DNA from: Actinostola sp. cb2023
Taxonomy: Eukaryota > Cnidaria > Anthozoa > Actiniaria > Actinostolidae
Direction of reading: 5' to 3'
NCBI GenBank assembly: GCA_033675265.1
Contig: JAUJYZ010001545.1
Coordinates: 515,001 to 579,000, forward strand
DNA length: 64,000 bases
Part shown: positions 36,101-46,369 of the stretch, piece by piece
Layout of the letters: each line of letters starts with the position of its first letter
Position numbering within the stretch: position 1 is the first letter of the stretch
Position numbers and translations under genes: made by a program
Notes under the pieces: model-generated
What the model was told of the DNA's origin: nothing
What the model saw: only the letters and a program-made list of their open reading frames with translations
The model's database searches: none

Positions 36101-39100
36101 GAGAAAACTTGTTACACTGTTACGTGCAAGACCAAGGATCTTTGCAATCATACACCAGCACCGCCATCTGACTTCAGACCAAGAATATCTTACGTCAGAC
36201 CATTCAAAGTTTCTAAAACAGGTAGATAATTATTTGATGAGACTGAGAGGATTGCCATTGTCTCTAATAAAGCGTTGACGGGGCTAGCGTGTCTAAATAA
36301 AGTTATAACATAGGTATGATATAACGCGCACTCTGATTGGTTGGTTAGCGTGTGTCCGTAAGCCCACGGACACACGCTACGGCTACGGACACACGCTCAC
36401 GTCATCGCCATAGCGCGCGCTCTGAATTATTATTACTGAATTATTTGAATTTGCAGTGACTATATTATAGAAGAAATGGTCCGGTAACGCTTTAGCTGTG
36501 CGTCCATCGAGTTATGGAGCACTTGGCTACGCCTCGAGCAACTCTTATGCTTCCCGCGTGCTCCATAATTCGATGAACGCACGCTAAGCATTGACCATTC
36601 CTTAATTTTACTACTACTGCTGCTTATAGCGAGACCCCACGCTATATAAAAAACTTTATTATGCACAGAAATCGTTTCAGCTTGCGCTGATTTCCAAAGA
36701 TGCTGAGCGACTATAATATATAATCAGTACATTGTAACAAAAAGAGTAATAAGTTGTTATATGTTGATTACAGAGACTAAAGATCTTCCCGTCATCCCCA
36801 AGTCACCTGACAATCTGCGTTGCAAGTACAGCAACATCTCCAACGACAAAGATTTCGGGAGTGGAATTGGCAAAGATAACTTTACTATCAAACACGATGC
36901 AAGTGATATGCCAGCATGTATGGCCAAGTGTTGCGAAGATAAAACGTGTGACATTGCATATTATGTTGACGACAAGTGTTATTCTGTCAAGTGCAGTTCT
37001 AAGGATGAATGCAACCCTGTTGCCATTGGAGACATATCCAAAAACAAAATTCCTCTGATGTCGGCAATGGTTACGAAACCAAAGGTAGAAGAAGATGTGG
37101 TCACAGGTACGACATTTGAAATTGAAGTCATTTAATCATATCACTGATTGTTTTGCGTATGTTTTAACATAGATTTTGAAACCAAGAGCTCAGCTTCACC
37201 AGATGTAACAGATCTCCTCGCTACAAAGCAGCGTTGTCATAGCAACCGAATTTCAAGTGGTATTACGTTGAGAAGTGGCAATCTTGCTAGCAATTTTACC
37301 GATATGGGACAGGTAAAACCTGACATGTTTTTATGAAATTAGATAAAGATCGTTCAGTGAAACTTACTGGTTTATCAATACTGATGCCAAATACAAATAC
37401 AATAGATGATGTTGATGATGATGATGATGTCGCGAACGTTACCACCAATACAATACAATACAATAGTTTATTTAATCACGTATCGTCCAGGAGCGCGAAG
37501 CTTGTTCAAAATACGAACGTGAAACCACCGGCGAAACCACCGAAACCACTGAAAATAAATAAGCCGAATAACGAACCATTTTTTTTAATTTAATTTTTTT
37601 TTTGTATTCATGTATTATTATTATTGTTATTTATTTTTATGTAATAACGAACTTATCAAATTAATCTTGTTCTTCAGGTTGAAAGCTTAAAGAAGTGCAT
37701 CGCTCTCTGCTGTGTACGTCCTGCTTGTGATATCGCGTATCTAGAAGACAGCAAGTGCTACGCGGTCCAGTGTAATGACGGCGTTATGTGTCAGACAAAC
37801 GCCCATCAGGCTGACATTGGTATGAACGTTAAAATGGCCTACATGGATCGTAACAGGGGACCAGTCAAAGAAAGAGGTAAATATCATAATCTACCGTACT
37901 AAACAAGACAGCGGCTTGAATATTTTACCACAATCCTTTGCGCGCCAAAAACACTACATCTTGTAAACAGCAAAACAAGATGGCGGCTTTTACATTTTAC
38001 CACAATCCTTTGCGCGACAAGAACACTACATCTTGTACACAGCAAAACAAGATGGCGGCTTTTACATTTTACTACAATCCTTTAATCGACAAGAACACTA
38101 CAACTTGTAAAGAAAACATCGCAAAGGAGAGTTTTGAGAACATCTGGGTAATTTTTAAGTATATTGAGCTATTTTAATAGCATTTTAATATTTAATAGCA
38201 TTTTAATAGCATTTTAATATCTTAAAGAGCGTTATTCATACTGATTCAGTATGCTCGCAAAGGATCGTGAAATAATTTATCATATGACCTGTATTTCCCG
38301 ACTCGCACGCTCTTAATAAAACCATTGGAAAAAGTCACGTGATGGGGTCCGCGCGCTATATTTATTGTTTTACAGGTTTTTTTCATCCCTTTTTGTAACA
38401 AAAAACTGGGTCATATGATAAAATGCTTATTGACTGAGTTAGGTCGGGCCGGACTCGAGGCTCGAGGCCATGCCGTACGGAACGAGCGCACGGCCCTCCC
38501 ACTCAGTCAATAAGTACATAGTACGGCCGCCCATCTTGAATTAGGAGTTCGGGAATTTAGTTTTTGTAGATTATGTAGGGGTAGATGAGTGAGGTGTATT
38601 GGGGGAAGGGGAAGGGGAAGGGGATAACGTTTCTTGAGCTATGAACTGGTGACACCACTGAATAAATATATGTTGGTTGTATCTGCCCGGCTTTTTGTGG
38701 TCATTCTCCCTCTTTTTTTCTTCTTCTCCCATTTGAACTATTTGTAACCTCATCGTTTTTCTAATTATTAGATTGGATGATTGTGTATATTATCGTGGGG
38801 GCACTGGCCTTTTCAGCCGTGATTGGAGGCGTCATATGGGGTGTTTGTATATGTAATAAAAGGTAAGATACAATACTAGACTGATTCCATAAGTCGCTGT
38901 TTTCGCTCTTTTACCGACTTATGGAATCAGTCTAGATACAATACTAGCTAAAACTGTTCGAATTTGGGGGGCAAACTAATAGTTCCTAATGTTACGAACG
39001 TTGCTTTTGGAACAGAAATAAAATAGCCAAGCAAAGAAGACTCCTGGATGATGAAGATGAAGACGATGAAATGCTCCCAAAACGTAATCCCAAAAGATTC

Positions 39101-39103
39101 TAA
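30129..39103 (+). CDS. type I membrane protein with seven MANSC domains
   Basis: Twelve exons: 30129-30174, 30257-30544, 32377-32871, 33091-33203, 33777-33975, 34665-35579, 35649-36221, 36774-37106, 37173-37312, 37678-37876, 38772-38862, 39016-39103. All junctions are AG/GT and in phase; the product is 1159 residues. Residues 1-16 are a signal peptide (MFLGMVLVISGVFIGG). Seven MANSC domains lie at about 25-88, 185-250, 289-352, 397-460, 788-852, 893-957 and 1009-1072. Each has eight Cys in the spacing C-x(n)-C-x3-CC-x4-C, then CNLAFM or CDIAY, C-x4-C and a last C. A Pro/Gln-rich linker of about 320 residues separates domains four and five. One helix (about 1103-1127) precedes a 32-residue tail with a basic stop-transfer stretch, a LL pair and an acidic run (DDEDEDDE). 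MANSC domains occur in HAI-1, MANSC1 and KIAA0319, normally once per protein; function here is unknown, but an extracellular adhesive or protease-regulating role is plausible. The start ATG is the first in frame and is followed directly by the hydrophobic core. Confidence 0.88.
33540..33665. mobile_element. MITE in MANSC intron 4
   Basis: ACATGGTGCAACATTGCGCA with CAATATTGCTGG is answered by CCAGCAATATTGCACCATGT on the right. The loop is about 70 bp. Confidence 0.7.
34421..34540. mobile_element. 120-bp hairpin element with 11-bp target duplication
   Basis: AGCCTGCGTAGCCAGGCTCT at the left and AGAGCCTGGCTACGCAGGCT at the right are exact complements. The element is bounded by AGCATAAGCAT at 34410-34420 and again at 34541-34551, a perfect 11-bp direct repeat. 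The centre is G-rich then C-rich (GGGAGGGG/CCCCTCCC). It sits in MANSC intron 5. Confidence 0.9.
36347..36606. mobile_element. composite of hairpins in MANSC intron 7
   Basis: AGCGTGTGTCCGT at 36347-36359 pairs perfectly with ACGGACACACGCT at 36366-36378, and a further ACGGACACACGCT follows. A second hairpin at about 36472-36606 pairs AATGGTCCGGTAACGCTTTA and TTATGGAGCAC with GTGCTCCATAA and TAAGCATTGACCATT. The leader TATGATATAACGCGCACTCT is nearly the same as that before the hairpin at 45959, so they are one family. Confidence 0.7.
37935..38110. repeat. about 67-bp tandem repeat, three copies
   Basis: CAAAACAAGATGGCGGCTTT followed by TACATTTTACCACAATCC and AAGAACACTACATCTTGTA repeats with small changes. 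AAGATGGCGGC fits the YY1 core. It lies in MANSC intron 10. Confidence 0.85.
38270..38520. mobile_element. two adjacent foldback segments
   Basis: ATTTATCATATGACC at 38275 pairs with GGTCATATGATAAAAT at 38411. Immediately after, CTTATTGACTGAGT at 38428 pairs with ACTCAGTCAATAAG near 38502, enclosing a GC-rich loop rich in CTCGAG. They may be nested remnants. Confidence 0.6.
38876..38935. mobile_element. 60-bp perfect hairpin in last MANSC intron
   Basis: CTAGACTGATTCCATAAGTCG is followed after 18 bp by its exact reverse complement. The hairpin is flanked by direct repeats GATACAATACTAG (38867-38879 and 38935-38947), overlapping its ends, as expected of a recent insertion just inside the donor. 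Confidence 0.8.
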
Positions 39104-39127
39104 AGTATATACCCATGTGCACCACTA

Positions 39128-39740
39128 TCTAAACCACCTTGTCCACAACCATCATCATCAATAACAGTGTGATACATCTATTCTCTACCATCATCATCAT
39201 CAACAACGGTGTGGTGATACACCTATCCACCATCATTAACAACAGTGTGATGATACACCTGTTCTCCACCATCATTAACAACAGTGTGCTACACCTGTCC
39301 ACCATCATCATCATCAACAATAGTGTGGTGATACACCTGTTCTCCACCATCATTAACAACAGTGTGATACACCTGTCCACCACCACCATTAACAACAGTG
39401 TGATGATACACCTGTTCTCCACCACCATTAACAACAGTGTGATGATAAACCTGTCCACCACCACCATTAACAACAGTGTGGTGATACACCTGTTCTCCAC
39501 CACCATTAACAACAGTGTGATGATAAACCTGTCCACCACCACCATTAACAACAGTGCGATGATAAACCTGTCCACCACCACCATTAACAACAGTGTGATA
39601 CACCTGTCCACCATCATCATTAACAACAGTGTGATGATAAACCTGTCCACCACCACCATTAACAACAGTGTGATGATACACCTGTTCTCCACCACCATTA
39701 ACAACAGTGTGATGATACACCTGTTCTCCACCACCATTAA
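39128..39740. repeat. satellite block A, 30-45-bp units
   Basis: Units of ACACCTGTTCTCCACCATCA with TTAACAACAGTGTGAT, mixed with CTGTCCACC variants of different length. Six open frames result from the unit and carry no gene. The block starts 25 bp after the MANSC stop codon, so the 3' UTR must end in it or run through it. Confidence 0.95.
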
Positions 39741-40541
39741 GGTACCAGGGGACCTTCGTGACACTGTTCACTGAAAGCCGCGTAGCACGCTAACCACTCG
39801 TCCAACATGTATAAAAGTATACATTTTCTTAAAGCTGAATAAATGCAGATTCTAAATATGCTGGAGATTATTTCCTATTTTGTAAATATATTTTGTTATT
39901 GCACATTTTAGAAAATTCGACCGGTCTTGTTCAAAGAGAATTTTGCACGCGGTAATTCAATCGATTTTTAAACGGAAATTGTCATTGTAATAAGCACACG
40001 TTGTTTTAAAAAACCGTGTCTCCGATTTCCGATAAACACTTTTGTTGAGGAGATATTTGCTGTCAAAGTTCATTAATTCATTTTTAAGATTATATTTTTA
40101 GATTAGAAGGGCCATAAGTTTTTCAGCTCAAGCTGTAATATGTTTTTTCCCTTGTAAAATAAAGTTTATTATTATTATTATTATTATTAATGTGTTTTTA
40201 AGCGATTTACACATAAATCATCAAATAACTTTTAAACGAGGCAACGTATCAAAAATCGGAGACACAATTTTTTAGAACAAAGTTTGCTCATTACAATGGC
40301 ACTTTCCGTTTAGAAATCGATTGAATTCCCGCGTGCACAATTCTCTTTGAACAAGGCCGATCGAATTTTCTAAAATGTGCAATAACAAAATATATTTACA
40401 AAATAGGAAATAATCTCCAGCATATTTAGAATCTGCATTTATTCAGCTTTAAGAAAATGTATACTTTTATACATGTTGGACGAGTATTTGGTGCGCTACG
40501 CGGCTTTCAGTGAACAGTGGTCACGAAGGTCCCCTGGTACC
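39741..40541. mobile_element. 801-bp foldback transposon flanked by TTAA
   Basis: Begins GGTACCAGGGGACCTTCGTG and ends CACGAAGGTCCCCTGGTACC. Arms of about 350 bp pair along most of their length (CATGTATAAAAGTATACATT, TATGCTGGAGATTATTTCCT and their complements). TTAA is present on both sides (39737-39740 and 40542-40545), and joining the flanks restores the satellite sequence CCATTAACAACAG. This is the piggyBac-type TTAA insertion signature. No transposase is encoded. The centre holds a LINE-like tail. Confidence 0.92.
40090..40195 (+). mobile_element. LINE-like 3' tail with TTA run
   Basis: AGAAGGGCCATAAGTTTTTC, then CAGCTCAAGCTGTAATATG, TTGTAAAATAAAGTTTATT and a run of TTA repeats. This looks like the 3' end of a CR1/L2-type non-LTR element. 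It interrupts the arm pairing at the centre of the 801-bp foldback, so it is probably a later insertion. Confidence 0.5.
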
Positions 40542-40862
40542 TTAACAACAGTGTGATGATAAACCTGTCCACCACCACCATTAACAACAGTGTGATGATA
40601 AACCTGTCCACCACCACCATTATCAACAGTGTGGTGATACACCTGCCCACCATCATCAACAACAGTGTGATGATACACCTGTTCTCCACCACCATTAACA
40701 ACAGTGTGTCACACCTGTCCACCATCATCATCATCAACAACAGTGTGATGATACACCTGTTCTCCACCATCATTAACAACAGTGTGATGATAAACCTGTC
40801 CACAGCCATCATTAACAATAGTGTGGTGATACACCTGTCCACCATCATCATCATCAACAATA
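40542..40862. repeat. satellite block B, continuation of block A
   Basis: The same ACAACAGTGTGATGAT / CCTGTCCACCACC units resume directly after the TTAA foldback, showing that blocks A and B were one array. Confidence 0.95.
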
Positions 40863-40980
40863 TTATTAGTTGTTTATATTATTAGTGTATTTTATTTTAG
40901 GACCTCTATTGATAACAGTTTTTTTACAGCTTTGTAAATACTGATTGAGCTACCCTGTGTGAATAAAGGCATCTATCTAT
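40863..40980 (+). mobile_element. probable retroelement 3' end with ATCT tail
   Basis: A 118-bp non-satellite segment between satellite blocks, ending GTGTGAATAAAGGCATCTAT and CTATC. The AATAAA plus simple tail is typical of a LINE or SINE 3' end. Confidence 0.45.
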
Positions 40981-42048
40981 CAACGGTGTGGTGATACACC
41001 TGTTCTCCACCATCATTAATAACAGTGTGATACACCTGTCCACCATCATCATCATCAACAATAGTGTGGTGATACGCCTGTTCTCCACCATCATTAATAA
41101 CAGTGTGATACACCTGTCCACCATCATCATCATCAACAATAGTGTGGTGATACGCCTGTTCTCCACCATCATTAATAACAGTGTGATACACCTGCCCACC
41201 ATCATCATCATCAACAATAGTGTGGTGATACGCCTGTTCTCCACCATCATTAATAACAGTGTGATACACCTGTCCACCATCATCATCATCAACAATAGTG
41301 TGATGATACACCTGTTCTCCACCATCATTAATAACAGTGTGATACACCTGTTCTCCACCATCATTAATAACAGTGTGATACACCTGTTCTCCACCATCAT
41401 TAATAACAATGTGATACGCCTGTTCTCCACCATCATCAACAATAGTGTGATGATACACCTGTTCTCCACCATCATTAATAACAGTGTGATACGCCTGTTC
41501 TCCACCATCATTAATAACAATGTGATACACCTGTTCTCCACCATCATCAACAATAGTGTGATGATACACCTGTTCTCCACCATCATTAATAACAGTGTGA
41601 TACGCCTGTTCTCCACCATCATTAATAACAGTGTGATACACCTGTCCACCATCATCATCATTAACAATAGTGTGGTGCTACACCTGTTCTCCACCATCAT
41701 TAATAACAGTGTGATACACCTGTTCTCCACCATCATTAATAACAGTGTGATACACCTGTTCTCCACCATCATTAATAACAGTGTGATACACCTGTTCTCC
41801 ACCATCATTAATAACAGTGTGATACACCTGTTCTCCACCACCATCATCATCAATAGTGTGATGATACACCTGTTCTCCACCATCATTAATAACAGTGTGA
41901 TACACCTGTTCTCCACCATCATTAATAACAGTGTGATACACCTGTCCACCATCATCATCATTAACAATAGTGTGGTGCTACACCTGTTCTCCACCATCAT
42001 TAATAACAATGTGATACACCTGTTCTCCACCATCATTAACAATTCGCA
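40981..42048. repeat. satellite block C, more homogeneous
   Basis: Mainly CACCTGTTCTCCACCATCAT with TAATAACAGTGTGATA, about 33 bp, interleaved with longer TGTCCACCATCATCATCATC units. Higher-order dimers of two unit types recur. Confidence 0.95.
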
Positions 42049-42219
42049 ATTGTTTATGTTTTTCTTTAGCAACACAGACAAGATACAGAACACCTATGCA
42101 CAGATATTAAGGCTGAACAATTGACGACCACGTTACATTTATTAGCAGCCTTGACGACTGTGTGGTAAAATAGTATGGGGCCATCATGTATCTATAGTGT
42201 AATTATTTCAGCTTTTAGA

Positions 42220-42508
42220 TACAGCTATTTCAAAAAAGGTTGGTGAAGGTTTTGTTGCATGTTACATACCAAGTCCGAAATGCACTATGGGCGATGTGAA
42301 TGGAATCAGCGAAAGGTCACAACAATATGGACTCTGGGTATTTTCCCAAACTTTGTCTTCGCAATATGGAGCCAGCATATTTTCTTCTGTATGTGCATGC
42401 TGACATTATTTACATATGATCCACAATACATTTCGGGTTTGGTATGCAACATGCAACATGCAAGATGCAACAAAACCTTCACCAACCTTTTTTGAAATAG
42501 CTGTATAC
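42220..42508. mobile_element. MITE with ACAGCTATTTCAAAAAAGG tips
   Basis: TACAGCTATTTCAAAAAAGG left and CCTTTTTTGAAATAGCTGTA right. Inner arms include TTGGTGAAGGTTTTGTTGCA and its complement. The tips differ from the TACACCTATTTCAA group at two positions. Confidence 0.88.
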
Positions 42509-43173
42509 CGCTTCAGTTTGGAAAACACTGAATAAACATAATGAATACCACGTGGCAAGACCGAAAGGCAGCATGGGAAATATATACAGGAACTACGCGT
42601 GAGCTCATCGTAACTAATGACAAATCTAAAAAATATATTTCAATCGTATTTCCAACATCGGTCGAGAGAACGCATTTTCTCTAGTGTTGCACTCGTAACA
42701 GTTGTAAATGTCGGAACGTTTACTTGCTGAATTCTGGACCCTGAATACTATACTTTAAGTACAGTGTTTTTTTTATACACATAGGCCTTCTATACCACGG
42801 ACTCTATAGTATACGAGTATTGGCCAATCCTAGGATGTTCGAAAGGTTTAACTGGGATAGTTTATTGTCTTAGTTTGCTAGCAGTGCTGCAAAATATAAA
42901 TTATTGGAAGGATTTATCGTTGCTTATTAATTGTTACTGGTTTTTCATTTCATTTTTGATTAGAGAGGTATTGAAATAAACAATATAAATTACGCTTGAC
43001 TGAAAATCTAGCGTATCTAACTGATAGATAAGGTTCAATTCCGTAGTAAGACTATTCAATATTCAAAAACTCAAAAATTCAGTTTTTAATTAGTAGAATT
43101 ACGCAAGTCATTATTCTACCAAAAATAATAATTTAATTATTACGTAATTTTAAAAACTATAATACGATTCTTA

Positions 43174-43346
43174 TATACACCTAATTGTAAGAACGCTGTC
43201 ATACAAAAAAGAAAAGTACAAAATAGGAATTAATTTTAAGACAAAAGCAGAGCACTCAAGCTGAACTTCTGCTTTTGTCTTTTAATTAATTCCTATTTGG
43301 TAATTTTCTTTTTTATATGAGAATGTTTTTGCAATTAGGTGTATAT
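43174..43346. mobile_element. MITE with TACACCTAATTG tips
   Basis: TATACACCTAATTG left, CAATTAGGTGTATA right. Inner arms ATAGGAATTAATTTTAAGAC and its partner enclose CAAAAGCAGA. Same tip class as 6732-7083. Confidence 0.85.
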
Positions 43347-43435
43347 ATATATATATATTAAAATATGAAAAGCTGATAGGGACTAGTGGTTAATCTAGTA
43401 GAGACTGCGTTGGTGTAATAACAATAAACAAGTAT

Positions 43436-43587
43436 GTACAATGAAGCTTTAACACCGTGTAAAAAGCACTTAAATTTGTTGCCGACGTTTCTGACGTTTA
43501 TTCCGACGAAGGACTAAAGACTAACGTCCGAAATGTTAGTAAATTTAGTGTTTATTCACACGGTGTTAAAGTTTCATTCTACACACT
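43436..43587. mobile_element. foldback element with CGACGAAGGACTAA core
   Basis: TGTACAATGAAGCTTTAACA with CCGTGT pairs with ACACGG and TGTTAAAGTTTCATTCTACA. The core reads TTCCGACGAAGGACTAAAGA then CTAACGTCCGAAATGTT. Confidence 0.65.
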
Positions 43588-43770
43588 TGTATATAATACG
43601 GATTATATATATATATTATAATTCAAGCTTTGATTAATAAGATGAGCTTGCATTGAAATTCGTATAAGGACATTTAAATAACGGTTTGCTACTTCAAACA
43701 GCATTATACATTTTTATTCTGTACATATTGTGGCAATGACACCGTAACCGAGGCTCTTTAAAATGGTTTG

Positions 43771-43995
43771 GTCAGTTTTCACTAGCGACGCAAGCATCAC
43801 CGTAAGTATCTGAGTCAATATGTTACTGTGGAAAAGGCAGTACTCCCGCAAGCACTGCACGTAAGCACAAGGATCAAAACATGTCCATTTCTTATACTGT
43901 TGTGGTTATGTTTGCGTAGGGCTCGTTTTCACATGACGCAAGTTCTTACGCTTGTGCTTGCTCTTATGCTTGAGTCGCTAGTGAAAACGAGGCTT
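43771..43995. mobile_element. MITE with TTTTCACTAGCGACGCAAGC tips
   Basis: GTTTTCACTAGCGACGCAAG at the left pairs with GCTTGAGTCGCTAGTGAAAA on the right. The inside repeats GCTTATGCTTG-like words. The element near 19305 shares the left terminus. Confidence 0.8.
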
Positions 43996-43999
43996 AACA

Positions 44000-45220
44000 G
44001 TGTACGCGATGGTTTGATGTGTCTATTCTTACTAGTGCAGTTTTGTGTATAAGTAATTTTACAGTTGACATATCCCCAAAAGCCTGCGGAGGCTAAGCAC
44101 CGTCTTTACAGGCTTGTAAACGGCATAGCTTTGTATCTGGTTTTCGACGGGATTTATTGCAGTAGTAACGTATCTACCTATACAAAATGGTTATCTTCTT
44201 TTTGCGACATGTACCATGATACACTGCGGCCTATGGCGACTATTTTGAATAGACTTGAAAGCAAGTTTTCTGTATAAAAGGCTTCCACCCTTATCCTTCA
44301 TGATGTCCTCATTATACTTTAAATTGTCAACATTGAAACACACAGTCTTGTTTAATAATGAACAAAATTTTAGCTGGAGAAACATACATTTACATGGAAT
44401 TTAAGCAAAGCTTACAAACTTGTAACACATTTAATTTTTCTGGAGGGGTAGGGTAGGGGGATTGCCATATTGCGCATCAATGATATATTTTATTCTGAGT
44501 CAATGTACGATTCCTTAATCCTTGTATCACAAGGTTCAGTAACTATGAAACCACATATCTGACCTACACGGGTATGTGTACTGTCTGATACTGGTACTAT
44601 CATAGACAGCTGTCTATGATATCATACTGTAATAAATATATAACTTTTGGTATACTGTAGTTGTGTTGTCAAGTATTCTTCAAGTATTCATTCATATCAT
44701 GCGTCCCTTCCATCTTATTCCCGTTTTCCATCTTCCTCATTCCAATTCTATTTCCAGAACTCACGATTGAGAGGTATAATAAGATCTAGGGCCCAGTTAG
44801 TGTTTCCGTTAAACGGTAAAGCCATTTTTACCATAAATAACTTCCACAAATCTTGAAGATCTGAATAAAACTATAGAGATCAAAAACACAGCGAAAACCA
44901 CTACCTGACGTAATCGTACCACGTGATTACCACAGGGAATCCAAAAATAAAAATAAATTTAAAAAAACGCATTTTTCGCGATATATATTTGGCAGCCGAA
45001 AATGTCAATATGATTTTTGAAATCAGCGACCAATCGATCTAGTATACTAGAGAGTCCCTTTGAGACCGTTTTGAGAACACAGCCAGTATATATTTTATAT
45101 AAATATTAAAAATAAAAATAACTAAACATTTAAAAATTACATTTATTTATTAAAATCATCATTTTCGTGAGTATAAAAATGTTCTTACAAAAACAAACAG
45201 TAAAAAAAAATCAAAAAAAA
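44000..45220. other. intergenic, no gene seen
   Basis: No exon recognised. A small palindrome CATAGACAGCTGTCTATG lies near 44605; otherwise AT-rich sequence. Confidence 0.4.
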
Positions 45221-45225
45221 TCGGT

Positions 45226-45296
45226 GTAGCGAGGAATCGATCCCGGACCCGTGCGCTTCTGAGGCGCTGTGTTTCAGTGCGAGCCACGGGGCCATA
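45226..45296 (-). ncRNA. degenerate tRNA-like head of a SINE
   Basis: The minus strand reads CGTGGCTCGCACTGAAACAC (A-box-like), then GCGCCTCAGAAGCGC, a 4-bp stem with a 7-base loop like an anticodon arm, then GGGATCGATTCCTCG (B-box-like, compare GGTTCGANTCC). The acceptor stem does not pair, so it is not a working tRNA. A second plus-strand B-box-like GGTTCGAGTCCCAGCC at 45589-45604 is followed by a T-rich tail, consistent with a compound SINE. Confidence 0.5.
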
Positions 45297-45958
45297 GTAA
45301 TTTGCACAACAATAGACGGTCGATTCACAAGATACACTAGGTTATTTTGTCCTCCAAATCAATAAGCGTGAACGATAGCCTAGTGGCGCGGGGCAGTTAT
45401 TTAGTGGGCCTAGGATCCGACTGTTCCCTCCCTCTTTGACTACTGATATGGTGTAAGCCCGGATAGCGTGGATGGGGCCGAAATCTTCATCCTATACGTA
45501 ACATACGGTGACTCAGCATAATGTCTGGGAGTATGGGCCTTTTTTGGATAAATTACCGGCAGTCATCTCTTTTGAACCCGGGGGTCTGGGGTTCGAGTCC
45601 CAGCCGTGTCACGGTTTTTTTTTCATTCTTTCTTTTTCAGCTTTGTTCTTGTTTTGTTCTTATCTGTTTGTTACTTTTTTGGAATTGTTTAAATATTTCT
45701 TCTTTTTTTGTAAAAAAAAAATTAAAAAAAGCATATTGATAAGCTTTCACCTCTTCTCCTTCTCTGAGCCCTAGGTCCAGTTAAATAATTGAATTATAAA
45801 TGATTTTATAAAATAACTATGATATAACGCACGCTCTGATTGGCCAAAGGATGCGTATTCCGCGTGCTTTATGAGAGCACACAGCACGCGCGCGCAGATA
45901 TTCAAACATTTTGTAACGAACAAAATTGAAAACTTGCATAGAAAACTTGCCCGCTGTG

Positions 45959-46099
45959 CTATGTGCAGATTTATAGCACTTGGGGACTGATCAGAACACT
46001 CGAGAAGTGTTGAGAAGCACTCCGCTACGCGTCGTGCTTCTCTTAACACTTCTCTCGTGTTCTGATCAGTCCCCGCGTGCTATAAATCTGCACATAGCA
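45959..46099. mobile_element. hairpin MITE, about 55-bp arms
   Basis: GTGCAGATTTATAGCAC and GGGGACTGATCAGAACACTC pair with GTGTTCTGATCAGTCCCC and GTGCTATAAATCTGCAC. The leader at 45820 (TATGATATAACGCACGCTCT) links it to the hairpins at 36347-36606. Confidence 0.85.
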
Positions 46100-46369
46100 C
46101 GCGCGCTCGTTTTCTATTTCTTCATTATATTTTTTTAAATCATTTTAATATTTAACTCGTTGCTTTCTTTTGAGTAATAACATTTAAACGATATTCAACA
46201 GACACAATAATTATTCCGTAAAGGCTTTCTAGAAGACCTAGACACTGAAATAAAGTTGATTATATTGCATGTATTTTTTTGCTTTAAATGTTTTCTTTCT
46301 TTTTCTTTCCTTCCATCCTTCTTTCCTTCCGTCCTTGGTTCCTTCCTTCTCAATTCCTTGCTTCTTCCT

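Noticed and set aside
39129..42124. Long open frames (up to about 390 codons) on both strands
   Set aside because: All arise from the satellite unit, are open in several frames at once and show no domain or codon signal.
45226..45296. Functional tRNA-Leu gene
   Set aside because: The anticodon-like arm is present but the acceptor and T stems do not pair.
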